Positions 28,081 to 36,941 are shown, counted from the stretch's first letter. The stretch: 64,000 nucleotides of DNA from Variovorax sp. OAS795 (GCF_040546685.1 NZ_JBEPOH010000001.1:4154001-4218000), one strand, 5' to 3'. Made by a program: numbers and translations. The notes: generated by a model not told the origin, from the letters alone.

Positions 28081-28830
28081 TCAGCGATTCTGAAGCAGTC
28101 GCGCCAAGGTCATCGCGTTGTCCACAGCTGCGCCGCTCGCGGTGTTGTCCAGGATGCACCAGCACTCGGCGCCTTCGGCGCGCGCCAGCCGCAGCCGCGA
28201 TGCGAGCCGTTCGAGCAGCGCATCGTCGTAGGCCGACCAGTAGCGCCGCGGCGAACCGTGCAGCCGCAGGTAGACGAGCCCGGGCCATCCGCCGGGCGCG
28301 GCCGCCTCGTCGAACAGCACCGGATCGGCCAGCACGCGCGCAATGCCAAAGCGCGACAAGAGCGTCTCCGCTTGCGGCGCGAACCAGCTGCGATGCCGGG
28401 GTTCGAGCGCCACCGGGCCCTCGTGGCGCTGCCGCAGGGCCGATAGAAATCGTTTCACCGCGGCGCCATTGAACGCGAGGCTGGGCGGGAGCTGCACGAC
28501 CAGGCAGCCGAGCCTGGCGCCCAGGCCCTCGACCTCGGCAAGGAACGCCTCCAACTCGGGCACGGCGCCGAGCAGCCGTTTCTCATGCGTGATGGATTGC
28601 GGCAGCTTGACCGAGAAGCGAAAGTGCCCGGGCGTGCTGCCGGCCCATCGCTCGTAGGTCTCGCGCCGGTGCGGCCGGTAGAACGCGCTGTTGATCTCTG
28701 CCGCATCGAAACGCTGCGCATAGCGCTCCAGGTGCGATCCTTCAGATGGAAACTCCGGCCACGTCGGGCGTGGCAGGCTCCAGCCGGCACAACCCACGCG
28801 CAAGGGCGGCGGCGGCAGGGTGCGCTCCAT
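28081..28830 (-). CDS. DUF72 family protein
   Basis: A 249-residue soluble protein of the DUF72 TIM-barrel family. Signature segments are VGCAGWSLPRPTWPEFPSEGSHLERYAQRFDAAEINSAFYRPHRRETYERWA near the N-terminus, VALEPRHRSWF in the middle and VYLRLHGSPRRYWSAYDD toward the end. Biochemical function unknown. It starts 10 bases after the xerD stop, so it is read in the xerD transcript. Confidence 0.87.
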   Translation of the reverse strand: MERTLPPPPLRVGCAGWSLPRPTWPEFPSEGSHLERYAQRFDAAEINSAFYRPHRRETYERWAGSTPGHFRFSVKLPQSITHEKRLLGAVPELEAFLAEVEGLGARLGCLVVQLPPSLAFNGAAVKRFLSALRQRHEGPVALEPRHRSWFAPQAETLLSRFGIARVLADPVLFDEAAAPGGWPGLVYLRLHGSPRRYWSAYDDALLERLASRLRLARAEGAECWCILDNTASGAAVDNAMTLARLLQNR

Positions 28831-28840
28831 GTGCCCTGCC

Positions 28841-29752
28841 TCAGCCCCGCGGATGATGCCGGGAATGCAGTTGCTTGAGCCGCTCGCGCGCCACGTGGGT
28901 GTAGATGGTGGTGGTCGAAATGTCGGCGTGGCCCAGCAGCAGCTGCACCGCACGCAGGTCCGCGCCGTGGTTCAGCAGGTGGGTGGCGAACGCATGGCGC
29001 AAGGTGTGCGGCGACAGCGGCACGTGGATGCCGGCCGCGGTGGCCTGCTTCTTCACGATGATCCAGAACATCACGCGCGTCATGCCCGCGCCACGCGAGG
29101 TCACGAACAGGTCGGGCGTCTGCTGGCCGTCGAGGATGGCCGGCCGCGACTCCTCCAGGTAGCGCTCGATCCAGCGGCGCGCCTCGCCACCGAAGGGCAC
29201 CAGCCGCTCCTTGTTGCCCTTGCCCAGCACGCGCAGCACGCCGTCGTTGAGGCTCATGTCGATGACCTTGAGCGCCACGAGCTCGCTCACGCGCAGCCCG
29301 CTGGCGTACATCAGCTCGAGCATGGCGCGGTCGCGCAACCCGAGCGGCGTTTCCACGTCGGGTGCGCCCAGCAGGTCGTCGACCTGCTTTTCGGAAAGCG
29401 TCTTGATGGCGCGCGGCATCTGCCGCGCGGGTGCGAGCCGCAGGCTCGGATCGGCCGCGATGCGCCGCTCGCGCAGCGCCCAGCGGTAGTAGCGCTTGAA
29501 CACGGTGAGCCGCCGGTTGGCCGAGGTGGCCTTGCCCTTGGTCGACAGCCGCACGCCCATGTAGGCCTGCAGGTCGTTCTCCTTCGCGGCATCGAGCAAT
29601 GCGCCGCCGCGCTCGTTGCGCAGCCACTGCGCGAACAGCGCCAGGTCGCGCCGGTAGGCGGCCAGCGTGTTCTTCGACAGCCCGTCCTCGAGCCAGAGGG
29701 CATCGATGAAGTCGTCGATCTCGGGGGTTTGTGTGGCGGCGGCCTCGGTCAT
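28841..29752 (-). CDS. xerD: Tyrosine recombinase XerD
   Basis: Chromosome-dimer resolvase acting with XerC at dif. The 303-residue product has the SAM-like core-binding N-domain (IDDFIDALWLEDGLSKNTLAAYRRDL) and the catalytic domain with Arg154 (SGLRVSEL), Lys178 (LGKGNKERLVP), His249 and Arg252 (LSPHTLRHAFATHLL), His275 (LLGHADISTT) and nucleophile Tyr284. All six active-site residues are intact. No xerC is in the window. A TATCTT hexamer ends 6 bases before the ATG, a leaderless-type arrangement. Confidence 0.93.
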   Translation of the reverse strand: MTEAAATQTPEIDDFIDALWLEDGLSKNTLAAYRRDLALFAQWLRNERGGALLDAAKENDLQAYMGVRLSTKGKATSANRRLTVFKRYYRWALRERRIAADPSLRLAPARQMPRAIKTLSEKQVDDLLGAPDVETPLGLRDRAMLELMYASGLRVSELVALKVIDMSLNDGVLRVLGKGNKERLVPFGGEARRWIERYLEESRPAILDGQQTPDLFVTSRGAGMTRVMFWIIVKKQATAAGIHVPLSPHTLRHAFATHLLNHGADLRAVQLLLGHADISTTTIYTHVARERLKQLHSRHHPRG

Positions 29753-29785
29753 GGCTGCAAGATAGCAAAAACGGGAACACCCATG

Positions 29786-29813
29786 AAAAAGGCCGCCTCG
29801 TGCGGGCGGCCTT
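29786..29813 (-). terminator. Terminator downstream of the third Bug gene
   Basis: Stem AAGGCCGCC / GGCGGCCTT (29789-29797 with 29805-29813). Read on the minus strand it is followed by TTTTT (29790-29786). It ends the transcript of the receptor gene at 29832-30806 just before the xerD promoter region. Confidence 0.78.
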
Positions 29814-29831
29814 GCGCGGGACGAAAGCCGG

Positions 29832-30806
29832 TCAGTCGAGCTTCAGCTTCTGCTTGGCGACCACTTGCTTGTAGACGTCGTACTCGGCCTTGATCTGCGC
29901 GGCGAACTGCTCGGGCGTGTTGGCCACGATCAGCGAGCCCGTGTCTTCGATGCGCTTCTTCACGGCCGGGTCTTCCACCGACTTCTTCACGCCGGCATTG
30001 ATCTTGTCGACCACGTCCTTCGGCAGGCCCTTGGGACCGAGGATGCCGTAGTAGGCCATGCGGTTGACCGGCTCCAGCCCCACTTCCTTGAAGGTCGGAA
30101 CGTTGGGCAAGGCGGCCAGGCGCTGCGGCGCCGACACCACGATCGGGATCAGGCGGCCGCTCTGGATGAACGGAATGGCCGACGGGATGTTGTCGAAGAT
30201 GATCGGCACCTGGCCGGCCACCACGTCGTTGAGCGCGGGGCCCGCGCCGCGGTACGGAATGTGTGTGACGAAGGTGTTGGTGAGGCTCTTGTACAGCTCC
30301 ATCAGCAGGTGGCCGATGCCACCGGTGCCCGACGAGGCGTACGAATACTTGCCGGGATTCTTCTTGATCTCGGCCACGAACTCCGCATAGTTCTTGGCCG
30401 GGAAGCTCGGGTTCACCGCAATGATGTTGGGCGTGGCCGCGATGTTGATGATGGGCGTGAAGTCGTTGATCGGGTCGTACGGCACCTTGGGGTTGATGGC
30501 CGGATTGGCCGCCGTGCTCGAGACCGTCGCAACGCCGAGCTTGTAGCCGTCGGGCGTGGCGCGCGCCGTTTCGGCCGCGCCTACGATGCCGCCGCCACCG
30601 GCGCGGTTGATCACCACCACCGGCTGGCCCAGCACCTTGCCCAGGGGGTCGGCGATCACGCGGGCCACGATGTCCGTGGTGCCGCCCGGTGCAAAGGGCA
30701 CGCTGAGTTCGACCGGCTTGTTGGGATAGCCCTGCGCGAAGCTCTGGCCTGCGGCCGCGACCAGCGCGGCGGCACCCACCATGGCACCCCATTGACGTCG
30801 TTGCAT
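29832..30806 (-). CDS. Bug/TctC-family periplasmic solute receptor
   Basis: A 324-residue receptor with signal [24 protein letters not shown]. It contains [48 protein letters not shown] and [27 protein letters not shown] lies 7 bases before the ATG. It is monocistronic, with its own terminator, and is divergent from the AEC transporter gene (101 bases between starts). The third receptor of this family in 5 kb; no transporter subunits of the family are seen. Confidence 0.91.
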   Translation of the reverse strand: MQRRQWGAMVGAAALVAAAGQSFAQGYPNKPVELSVPFAPGGTTDIVARVIADPLGKVLGQPVVVINRAGGGGIVGAAETARATPDGYKLGVATVSSTAANPAINPKVPYDPINDFTPIINIAATPNIIAVNPSFPAKNYAEFVAEIKKNPGKYSYASSGTGGIGHLLMELYKSLTNTFVTHIPYRGAGPALNDVVAGQVPIIFDNIPSAIPFIQSGRLIPIVVSAPQRLAALPNVPTFKEVGLEPVNRMAYYGILGPKGLPKDVVDKINAGVKKSVEDPAVKKRIEDTGSLIVANTPEQFAAQIKAEYDVYKQVVAKQKLKLD

Positions 30807-30907
30807 CTATAACTCCTTGATTGACGGTGTCGAAAAAGCAAAGCCCCGGATGCTAGCGGCTTCGCACCGCGCCCGTGCTGTGGAATACCCATGGACGGCC
30901 ACGGTTT

Positions 30908-31825
30908 ATGCTCGAAGCAGTGAACTTCGCCCAGCTGCTCTTTCCGGATTTTTCGCTCATCGCCATCGGCTGGCTGCTCTGCCGCTACACCGCACTCGAC
31001 CGCCGCGTGTGGGACCAGGTCGAAAGCCTGGTGTACTACTTTCTGTTCCCGGTCCTGCTGTTCCATTCGATCGTGCGCAGCCCGCTCGATTTTGGCGCCA
31101 CCTCGAGCCTGCTCACCGCGGGCGTGGGCATCGGCGTCTGCGGCATCGCGCTGTCGTATGCGCTGCCCCACGTGCCGGGATTGCGCACCCACATCGACCG
31201 CCGCGACCACGCCGCCAGCGCACAGATCGCGTTCCGCTTCAACTCCTTCATCTGCCTGGCGCTGGCCGAGCGGCTGGCCGGCGCGCAAGGCCTGTTGCTG
31301 ATCGCGGTGCTGATCGGCGTGTGCGTGCCGATGTTCAACATCGCGGCCGTCTGGCCGATGGCGCGGCACGCCGAATCGGGCTTTGCGCGCCAGCTCGTGC
31401 GCAACCCGCTGATCGTTGCCACGCTGGCGGGGCTGCTGGCCAATGTGCTGGGCTTCACGGTCCCGGCCTGGGCCACGCCCACGCTGACCCGCATCGGCGC
31501 CGCATCGCTCGCGCTCGGCCTCTTGGCCGCGGGCGCCGGCATGCAGTTCGCCACGCTCGGGCGCGGCAAGGTGCTGGCGATCTCGGTACTTTCCATTCGG
31601 CACCTGGTCTTGCCGCTGGTCGCCTGGGGCCTCTGCCGCGCGCTGCGCCTGGATGCGATGCAAGGCTCCGTGCTGATGGCGTTTTCCGCCGTGCCCACCG
31701 CCTCGAGCGCCTATGTGCTGGCAGCGCGCATGGGCTACAACGGGCCGTATGTCGCGGGCCTGGTAACGCTTTCTACGCTGCTTGGAATGGCGAGCCTGCC
31801 GTTTGCGTTGGCATTGCCGCGGTAG
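30908..31825 (+). CDS. AEC-family (auxin efflux carrier-type) permease
   Basis: A 305-residue inner-membrane transporter of about ten helices. Typical segments are IAIGWLLCRYTALDRRVWDQVESLVYYFLFPVLLFHSIV near the N-terminus and RNPLIVATLAGLLANVLGF in the middle, with AMQGSVLMAFSAVPTASSAYVLAARMGYN in the second half. Bacterial AEC members move small dicarboxylates or amino acids; the substrate is unknown. The start was moved to the ATG at 30908, where homology begins. It is followed by the AT-rich island. Confidence 0.87.
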   Translation: MLEAVNFAQLLFPDFSLIAIGWLLCRYTALDRRVWDQVESLVYYFLFPVLLFHSIVRSPLDFGATSSLLTAGVGIGVCGIALSYALPHVPGLRTHIDRRDHAASAQIAFRFNSFICLALAERLAGAQGLLLIAVLIGVCVPMFNIAAVWPMARHAESGFARQLVRNPLIVATLAGLLANVLGFTVPAWATPTLTRIGAASLALGLLAAGAGMQFATLGRGKVLAISVLSIRHLVLPLVAWGLCRALRLDAMQGSVLMAFSAVPTASSAYVLAARMGYNGPYVAGLVTLSTLLGMASLPFALALPR

Positions 31826-31852
31826 CTGGGGATTCCAGGGATTCGCGACGCC

Positions 31853-31885
31853 TTGACTAATTTGGCGGTATGCACAGGGCTGCTA
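31853..31885. repeat. Imperfect direct repeat, left copy
   Basis: TTGACTAA, an 11-base insert, then GCACAGGGCTGC. The same words occur at 32160-32182 as TTGACTAA-GCACAG-TT-GGCTGC without the insert. The two copies flank the small AT-rich gene at 31883-32125. Confidence 0.55.
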
Positions 31886-32125
31886 CCAAACCCTCATATG
31901 GGGGAAACAAAACCCCGAGACGATATCCATTACCTCCGCTATTCGATCTTCTGTAGCCTCATCGCCCGCATTGCGGCGAAGTTCCTCCAATAGCAGATTC
32001 ACCTCCCCGGCCTGAATTCCTGTATTTTTATATTTCTCAAGAATATCGCGGATAACGATCAAACCTACATCATTGGAAAGCGCAGATTCAAGATCATTGT
32101 CCAGTATCGCGATAATTCGCCTCAT
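31883..32125 (-). CDS. Small acidic protein in an AT-rich island
   Basis: An 80-residue soluble protein (MRRIIAILDNDLESALSNDV...), predicted helical and acidic, with a GGGGAGAA ribosome site 6-13 bases before the ATG. By eye its G+C content is about 45 percent against about two-thirds for its neighbours, and codon use includes many A/T-ending codons (ATA, AAT, TCA), so it is probably foreign. I do not recognise a family. Small acidic helical proteins of this kind are common as toxin-immunity or antitoxin proteins, but that is only an analogy. Confidence 0.6.
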   Translation of the reverse strand: MRRIIAILDNDLESALSNDVGLIVIRDILEKYKNTGIQAGEVNLLLEELRRNAGDEATEDRIAEVMDIVSGFCFPHMRVW

Positions 32126-32509
32126 CGCAATTCTCCCCTATAGCGGCCTGCACCGAGCGTTGACTAAGCACAGTTGGCTGCCGCAAAGCTCTGTGTAAAT
32201 GAGTGCCCTCAGTAAATACCGAAGTCTAGCTTTACGCGGTGGCTGGCAAGCAGGGATGCCAATCCGGGAACGACTCTGGACCATGTCCACTTCCAATCCC
32301 GCCCTCCCAATAAACGAGAGCCCATACTCTGCACCGGGTCGCGTCCAAATCGGTCAGCCTGAACGCGGGATTGAAGTTCGAAAATATCCATTCAATATGC
32401 GGCAACGCTACTTGCCGTCGCGGCATGAAGCTGCCGGGTTCGTGCAGTAGTGCACTTAAAGGCGTCGAATCGCCGGCGGGCTGCCCGCGATCGTGAACAG
32501 CAGCCAGCG
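32126..32509. other. Non-coding or decayed stretch of the AT-rich island
   Basis: 384 bases with no convincing gene, at lower G+C than the flanks. It begins with the second copy of the direct repeat (32160-32182). Short frames overlap one another at 32199-32450 (plus) and 32209-32426 (minus), none with a ribosome site or a recognisable domain. The minus-strand frames switch register in a way that could be a decayed gene upstream of the small acidic protein. Confidence 0.5.
32160..32182. repeat. Imperfect direct repeat, right copy
   Basis: TTGACTAA-GCACAG-TT-GGCTGC, partner of 31853-31885, about 307 bases away. Together they bracket the small AT-rich gene. Confidence 0.55.
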
Positions 32510-33616
32510 TTACTCAGTCACCGTCGATGCATCGCCGCCAGGCACCGAATTCCCCTGCGCCAGCGCCCAAGCCACGTGCTCGCGCACGAGTTCGCTGGGG
32601 TGAGTGGCCCGCGTCGCCAGCGCTTCGGCGGCGCCGCGCTCTCCGGCGCGCAGCGCGTTGCCCAGGGCCACGGCGATGTTGCGCAGCCAGCGCTCATGCC
32701 CGATGCGCCGGATGGGGCTGCCCTCGGTGTAGCGCAGGAAATCTTCCTCGCTCCATGCGAAGAGCGAAGCCAGCGCCTGGCCGGTGAGCCCTTCGCGGGC
32801 ATCGAAATCGGGCAGCGCGCTTTTCTTCGCGAACTTGTTCCACGGGCAGATCAGCTGGCAGTCGTCGCAGCCGTAGATGCGGTTGCCCATCAAGGGCCGA
32901 AGCTCCAGCGGGATCGGTCCGCCGTGCTCGATGGTGAGGTACGAAATGCAGCGCCGCGCGTCGAGCCGGTGGGGCGCGACGATGGCCCGGGTCGGGCACA
33001 CGTCGATGCAGGCGCTGCAGCTGCCGCAATGCGCGCTGACCGGCTCGCTGGCGGGCAGCGCCATGTCGACATAGATCTCGCCCAGAAAGAACATCGAGCC
33101 CGCATTGCGGTCGAGCACCAGCGTGTGCTTGCCGCGCCAGCCCTGTCCGCTGCGCGAGGCGAGCTCGGCTTCGAGCACGGGGGCCGAATCGGTGAAGGCG
33201 CGATGGCCGAACGGTCCGACCTCTTCGGCGATGCGTTCGGCCAGCTTGGCGAGCCGGGCACGCATCACCTTGTGATAGTCGCGGCCTCGCGCATAGACCG
33301 AGACGATGGCTTCGCCGGGACGCGCGAGGCGATCGAACTCCACGGCCTGCCAATTTTCGAGCGGCGTATCGCGCGGCAGGTAGTCCATGCGCGCCGTGAT
33401 GACGCTCACCGTGCCCGGCACAAGCTCGGCGGGCCGCGCGCGGCGCGTGCCGTGCGTTGCCATGTATTTCATCTCGCCGTGGAACCCGTGGGCCAGCCAT
33501 TGCATCAGACCTTCCTCGGCGCTCGACAGATCGACGCCCGCGATTCCGATTTGGGAGAATCCGAGTTCCCGGGCCAATGCCTGAATACGAGCAACGAGTG
33601 GATGGCTGACGATCAC
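32510..33616 (-). CDS. queG: Epoxyqueuosine reductase
   Basis: Cobalamin- and iron-sulphur-dependent enzyme for the last step of queuosine synthesis in tRNA. The 368-residue product contains the N-terminal LGFSQIGIAGVDL and GFHGEMKYMATHG segments and two 4Fe-4S motifs, CGSCSACIDVCP and CDDCQLICPWN. A C-terminal HEAT-like region (RNIAVALGNALRAGERGAAEALATRA) is standard. The GTG at 33616 was chosen, as homology begins at SHPLVARIQALARELGF. This start lies inside the first 15 bases of the divergent tsaE gene. Confidence 0.92.
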   Translation of the reverse strand: MIVSHPLVARIQALARELGFSQIGIAGVDLSSAEEGLMQWLAHGFHGEMKYMATHGTRRARPAELVPGTVSVITARMDYLPRDTPLENWQAVEFDRLARPGEAIVSVYARGRDYHKVMRARLAKLAERIAEEVGPFGHRAFTDSAPVLEAELASRSGQGWRGKHTLVLDRNAGSMFFLGEIYVDMALPASEPVSAHCGSCSACIDVCPTRAIVAPHRLDARRCISYLTIEHGGPIPLELRPLMGNRIYGCDDCQLICPWNKFAKKSALPDFDAREGLTGQALASLFAWSEEDFLRYTEGSPIRRIGHERWLRNIAVALGNALRAGERGAAEALATRATHPSELVREHVAWALAQGNSVPGGDASTVTE

Positions 33617-34111
33617 TTGCCGATTGTAGAAACGACGAACACCGCCAGCCGCACGCTGACCTGGCGCAGCGAGGACGACACCGCTGCCTTCGCACGCGCG
33701 CTCGCGGCCTCGCCCGCGCTGCGCGATGCCTTCATTGCGCTGCACGGCGACCTTGGCGCCGGCAAGACCACCTTCGTGCGCCACCTGCTGCGCGCGCTGG
33801 GCATCGAGGGCCGCATCAAGAGCCCCACCTACGCGGTGGTCGAGCCGCACGAGGCGCCCGACGGGCTGGCCATCTTCCATTTCGATTTCTATCGCTTCAA
33901 CGACCCGCGCGAGTGGGACGACGCGGGCTTTCGTGACATTTTCGCCGGTCCGGGGCTCAAGCTGGCCGAATGGCCGGACAACGCCGCCGGCCGCACACCA
34001 ATTGCCGACCTCGCTATTAAAATAGAAGCAATGACAGACGACACACGCAGCGCGATCCTCCAGGCCAACACCCCGCGCGGCAGCGATCTGCTGGCGCGCA
34101 TCGGCGCATGA
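33602..34111 (+). CDS. tsaE: tRNA threonylcarbamoyladenosine biosynthesis ATPase TsaE
   Basis: ATPase that drives the TsaB-TsaD complex in t6A37 formation. The 169-residue product carries Walker A GDLGAGKT (49-56), followed by SPTYAVVEPHE and the FHFDFYRFNDPREWDDAGF segment, all typical. The tail TPIADLAIKIEAM... is as expected. Its ATG at 33602 overlaps the start of queG on the other strand. It ends in a 4-base overlap with amiC, a neighbourhood conserved in many proteobacteria (tsaE-amidase-mutL-miaA). Confidence 0.92.
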   Translation: MADDHLPIVETTNTASRTLTWRSEDDTAAFARALAASPALRDAFIALHGDLGAGKTTFVRHLLRALGIEGRIKSPTYAVVEPHEAPDGLAIFHFDFYRFNDPREWDDAGFRDIFAGPGLKLAEWPDNAAGRTPIADLAIKIEAMTDDTRSAILQANTPRGSDLLARIGA

Positions 34112-35688
34112 AGGCAAGCGGCCTCAAGCGGCGCGTGCTGCTGCAGGGCGGCAGCGTCGCGCTGATGCTCGGCGTGCACCAGATTGCGCGCGGCGCCACC
34201 ATCCTCGCGGTGCGCGTATGGCCCGCGGCCGACTACACGCGCGTGACCATCGAGTCCGATGCGCGGCTTCACTCGCAGCAGCTGGTGGTGGGCAGTCCGC
34301 CGCGTCTTGCGGTGGACATCGAGGGCATCGACCTGAACCCCGAACTGCGCGAGCTGGTCGGCAAGATCAAGCCCGGCGACCCGTACATCAACGGCCTGCG
34401 CGTCGGGCAGAACGCGCCGAAGGTGGTGCGCATCGTCTTCGACCTCAAGCAGTCCGTGGTGCCGCAGGTTTTCTCGCTGGCGCCCATTGCCGCGTACAGG
34501 CACCGCCTGGTGCTCGACCTCTATCCCGAGAAAGCCATCGATCCGATGGAGGCGCTGATCACCGAGCGCCTGCGCGAGGCGCCGCGCAGCAGCAGCGGCG
34601 GCAATGACACCGCCGTGGCCAGCGCACCCGCGGTGCCGCCGCCCGCCGCGCCCTCGGGGCTCGCGCCGGACGGTGGGCCGCCGATCCTCGTGCGCCCTTC
34701 GCCCAACGTGCCCGCGCCAAGGCCGCTGCCCGGCAGCCCTGCGCCCGCCGCGCCTGCCATGCCTTCCGCCAGGCCGCCGGCCGCAGCAACCGGGCCCGCG
34801 CCCGATCCGCTCGGCGAACTGATCACGCAGCAGTCGACCCGGCCCGGTCCCGTGGCGCCGCCGCCGCCCGTGGTGGCGGTTGCGCCGCCCGCGCCGCTCG
34901 CCCCCCCGCCCCCTGCCGCGCCCGCCGCGGCAGCGCGCGGCAACGCCACCTCGAGCCGCACCGACCGCATCATCATCGTGGCCCTGGACCCGGGCCACGG
35001 CGGCGAAGACCCCGGCGCCATCGGCCCCAACGGCACACGCGAAAAAGACATCGTGCTGCAAATCGCGCACCGGCTGCGCGAGCGCATCAACGCCAGCAGC
35101 GTCAACGGCAATCCCATGCGCGCGTTCCTCACGCGCGATGCCGACTTCTTCGTGCCGCTGGGCGTGCGCGTGCAAAAGGCACGGCGCGTGCAGGCCGACC
35201 TGTTCGTGAGCATCCATGCCGACGCATTCACCACCCCGGCGGCGCGCGGCGCGAGCGTGTTCGCACTGAGCCAGAGCGGCGCGTCGAGCAGCGCCGCGCG
35301 CTGGCTCGCCAACAAGGAAAACGAAGCCGACAAGGTGGGCGGCGTGAACGTCGGCAACCACGAGGCGCAGGTGCAGCGCGCACTGCTCGACATGAGCACC
35401 ACGGCGCAGATCAACGACAGCCTCAAGCTCGGCGGCGCCATGCTCGGCGAGATTCGCGGCATCGGCGCGCGGCTGCACAAGCCGCAGGTCGAACAGGCCG
35501 GCTTTGCGGTTCTCAAGGCGCCCGACATCCCGAGCGTGCTGGTCGAAACCGCATTCATCAGCAACCCCGAGGAAGAAGCCAACCTGCGCAGCGTGAGCTA
35601 CCAGGAAAGCCTTGCCGACGCGTTGATGCGCGGCATCCAGCGCTACTTCGCGCAGAACCCGCCGCTCGCCCGAAGCCGTCAGCTTTGA
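34108..35688 (+). CDS. amiC: N-acetylmuramoyl-L-alanine amidase with AMIN domain
   Basis: Septal peptidoglycan amidase. The 526-residue product has a possible Tat signal (LKRRVLLQGGSVALMLGVHQIARGA) with twin Arg. An AMIN domain (about 30-140) targets the septum. A Pro/Ala-rich linker (about 165-285) follows, then a zinc-dependent Amidase_3 domain with ALDPGHGGEDPGAIG (first zinc ligand His297), FVSIHADAF and VLVETAFISNPEEE. Length exceeds E. coli AmiC (417) because of the linker. It overlaps tsaE by four bases. Confidence 0.91.
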   Translation: MKASGLKRRVLLQGGSVALMLGVHQIARGATILAVRVWPAADYTRVTIESDARLHSQQLVVGSPPRLAVDIEGIDLNPELRELVGKIKPGDPYINGLRVGQNAPKVVRIVFDLKQSVVPQVFSLAPIAAYRHRLVLDLYPEKAIDPMEALITERLREAPRSSSGGNDTAVASAPAVPPPAAPSGLAPDGGPPILVRPSPNVPAPRPLPGSPAPAAPAMPSARPPAAATGPAPDPLGELITQQSTRPGPVAPPPPVVAVAPPAPLAPPPPAAPAAAARGNATSSRTDRIIIVALDPGHGGEDPGAIGPNGTREKDIVLQIAHRLRERINASSVNGNPMRAFLTRDADFFVPLGVRVQKARRVQADLFVSIHADAFTTPAARGASVFALSQSGASSSAARWLANKENEADKVGGVNVGNHEAQVQRALLDMSTTAQINDSLKLGGAMLGEIRGIGARLHKPQVEQAGFAVLKAPDIPSVLVETAFISNPEEEANLRSVSYQESLADALMRGIQRYFAQNPPLARSRQL

Positions 35689-35819
35689 CTTCCCCGCGCT
35701 GCCCTGCTGTCCCACGCGGGGCGGCCCGTGGCACCGCACAGTCAAGCGCGGCAGGCTCCTACACCGGTGCCAAGCCCGTTTTGACCATCATGACCCATCA
35801 CTTTAGAAAGGTGGACATC

Positions 35820-36107
35820 ATGAAGGCACGAATCTGGATTACCGCTGCGGCGGCTACCACGGTCATGGCGCTGGCGGGCTGCGCATCCGGGCCCAACCAG
35901 AACCTGGGCACCGGGGTCGGTGCACTCGGCGGCGCGGCGGTCGGCCACGCCATCGGCGGCAACACGGCCAGCACGCTGGGCGGTGCAGCCATTGGCGGCG
36001 TGATCGGCAACCAGGTGGGCCGCAGCGTGGACGAGCGCAACTACTACGAGAGCCAGCGCGCCTATCCGCCGAACACCTACTACCCGCGCAACGGCCCGAC
36101 CTACTGA
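35820..36107 (+). CDS. Small glycine-zipper lipoprotein
   Basis: A 95-residue lipoprotein: signal MKARIWITAAAATTVMALAGC with lipobox LAGC, then a glycine zipper (GTGVGALGGAAVGHAIGG / LGGAAIGGVIGNQVG) of the SlyB/17-kDa antigen type and a Tyr-rich tail. The tail is much shorter than in the SlyB-like protein at 11369-11869, so it is only the zipper module. AAAGGTGG precedes the ATG. It lies 131 bases after amiC and ends at a strong terminator. Confidence 0.85.
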   Translation: MKARIWITAAAATTVMALAGCASGPNQNLGTGVGALGGAAVGHAIGGNTASTLGGAAIGGVIGNQVGRSVDERNYYESQRAYPPNTYYPRNGPTY

Positions 36108-36131
36108 CCGTCAGCGACCCTCTGCACTGAA

Positions 36132-36159
36132 GCGCGCCACCACTGGCGCGCTTTTTTTT
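36132..36159 (+). terminator. Rho-independent terminator
   Basis: Stem GCGCGCCA / TGGCGCGC (36132-36139 with 36144-36151), loop CCAC, then eight T. It ends the amiC/lipoprotein unit before the convergent dedA. Confidence 0.93.
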
Positions 36160-36169
36160 GGGCCGCCGG

Positions 36170-36838
36170 TCAGGCCTTCGAAGGCAACTGCGCGCGTGCC
36201 TTCTCGGCACGCGACGCGCGCCATGCACCGAAGATCGCGATCAGCCCCGGCACGAAGATCAGCGCCCAGATGATCTTGTCCAGGTGCTCGCGAACGAACG
36301 GCAGGTTGCCGAAGAAGTAGCCGGCCGTCGCAATGCCGAGCACCCAGACCAGCGCCCCGACCACGTTGAACATCGTGAACTTGGGGCGGCTCATTTCAGC
36401 CACCCCGGCCACGAAGGGCGCGAAGGTGCGGATGAACGGCATGAAGCGCGCAAGAATGATCGTGACGCCGCCGTAGCGCTCATAGAACGAGTGCGCCTGG
36501 TCGAAGGCCTTGCGGTTGAAGAAGCGCGAGTTCTCCCACTTGAAGACCTTGGGCCCGAAGTACCGGCCGATGCTGTAGTTGCACTGGTCGCCGAGGATGG
36601 CCGCGGCAATGAGCACCGCGCACGCGATCGGAAAACTCATGAGCCCCACGCCGCACAGCGCGCCCACGATGAAGAGCAGCGAGTCGCCGGGCAGGAAGGG
36701 CATCACTACTGCACCCGTCTCAACGAAGACGATCAGGAAGAGCAGCGCATAGACCCACGGGCCATAGGTGACGACGAAGGCCTCGAGGTGTTTGTCGACG
36801 TGGAGGATGAAGTCGACGAGAAAGCTGATGATTTCCAT
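36170..36838 (-). CDS. DedA-family membrane protein
   Basis: A 222-residue inner-membrane protein of the DedA/SNARE-associated family, members of which act as undecaprenyl-phosphate or phospholipid flippases and support proton-motive-force homeostasis. Conserved segments are FVETGAVVMPFLPGDSLLFIVGAL and FYERYGGVTIILARFMPFIRTFAPFVAGVAEM, with Glu, Asp and two essential Arg present. About five hydrophobic segments. Divergent from mutL, 103 bases away. Confidence 0.9.
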   Translation of the reverse strand: MEIISFLVDFILHVDKHLEAFVVTYGPWVYALLFLIVFVETGAVVMPFLPGDSLLFIVGALCGVGLMSFPIACAVLIAAAILGDQCNYSIGRYFGPKVFKWENSRFFNRKAFDQAHSFYERYGGVTIILARFMPFIRTFAPFVAGVAEMSRPKFTMFNVVGALVWVLGIATAGYFFGNLPFVREHLDKIIWALIFVPGLIAIFGAWRASRAEKARAQLPSKA

Positions 36839-36941
36839 GGGCGCCGATTATCCGTGCTGCGTGCGGCGTGTCCGCACATGACAGTTCAGCGAGCCTGGAT
36901 GACAGCTCGATACAACCCCGAGGGGCTTCTAGAATGTTCGC

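Noticed and set aside
32199..32450. Plus-strand 83-codon frame in the AT-rich island
   Set aside because: No ribosome site, no recognisable domain and overlapping alternative frames on the other strand; described as decayed or non-coding instead.
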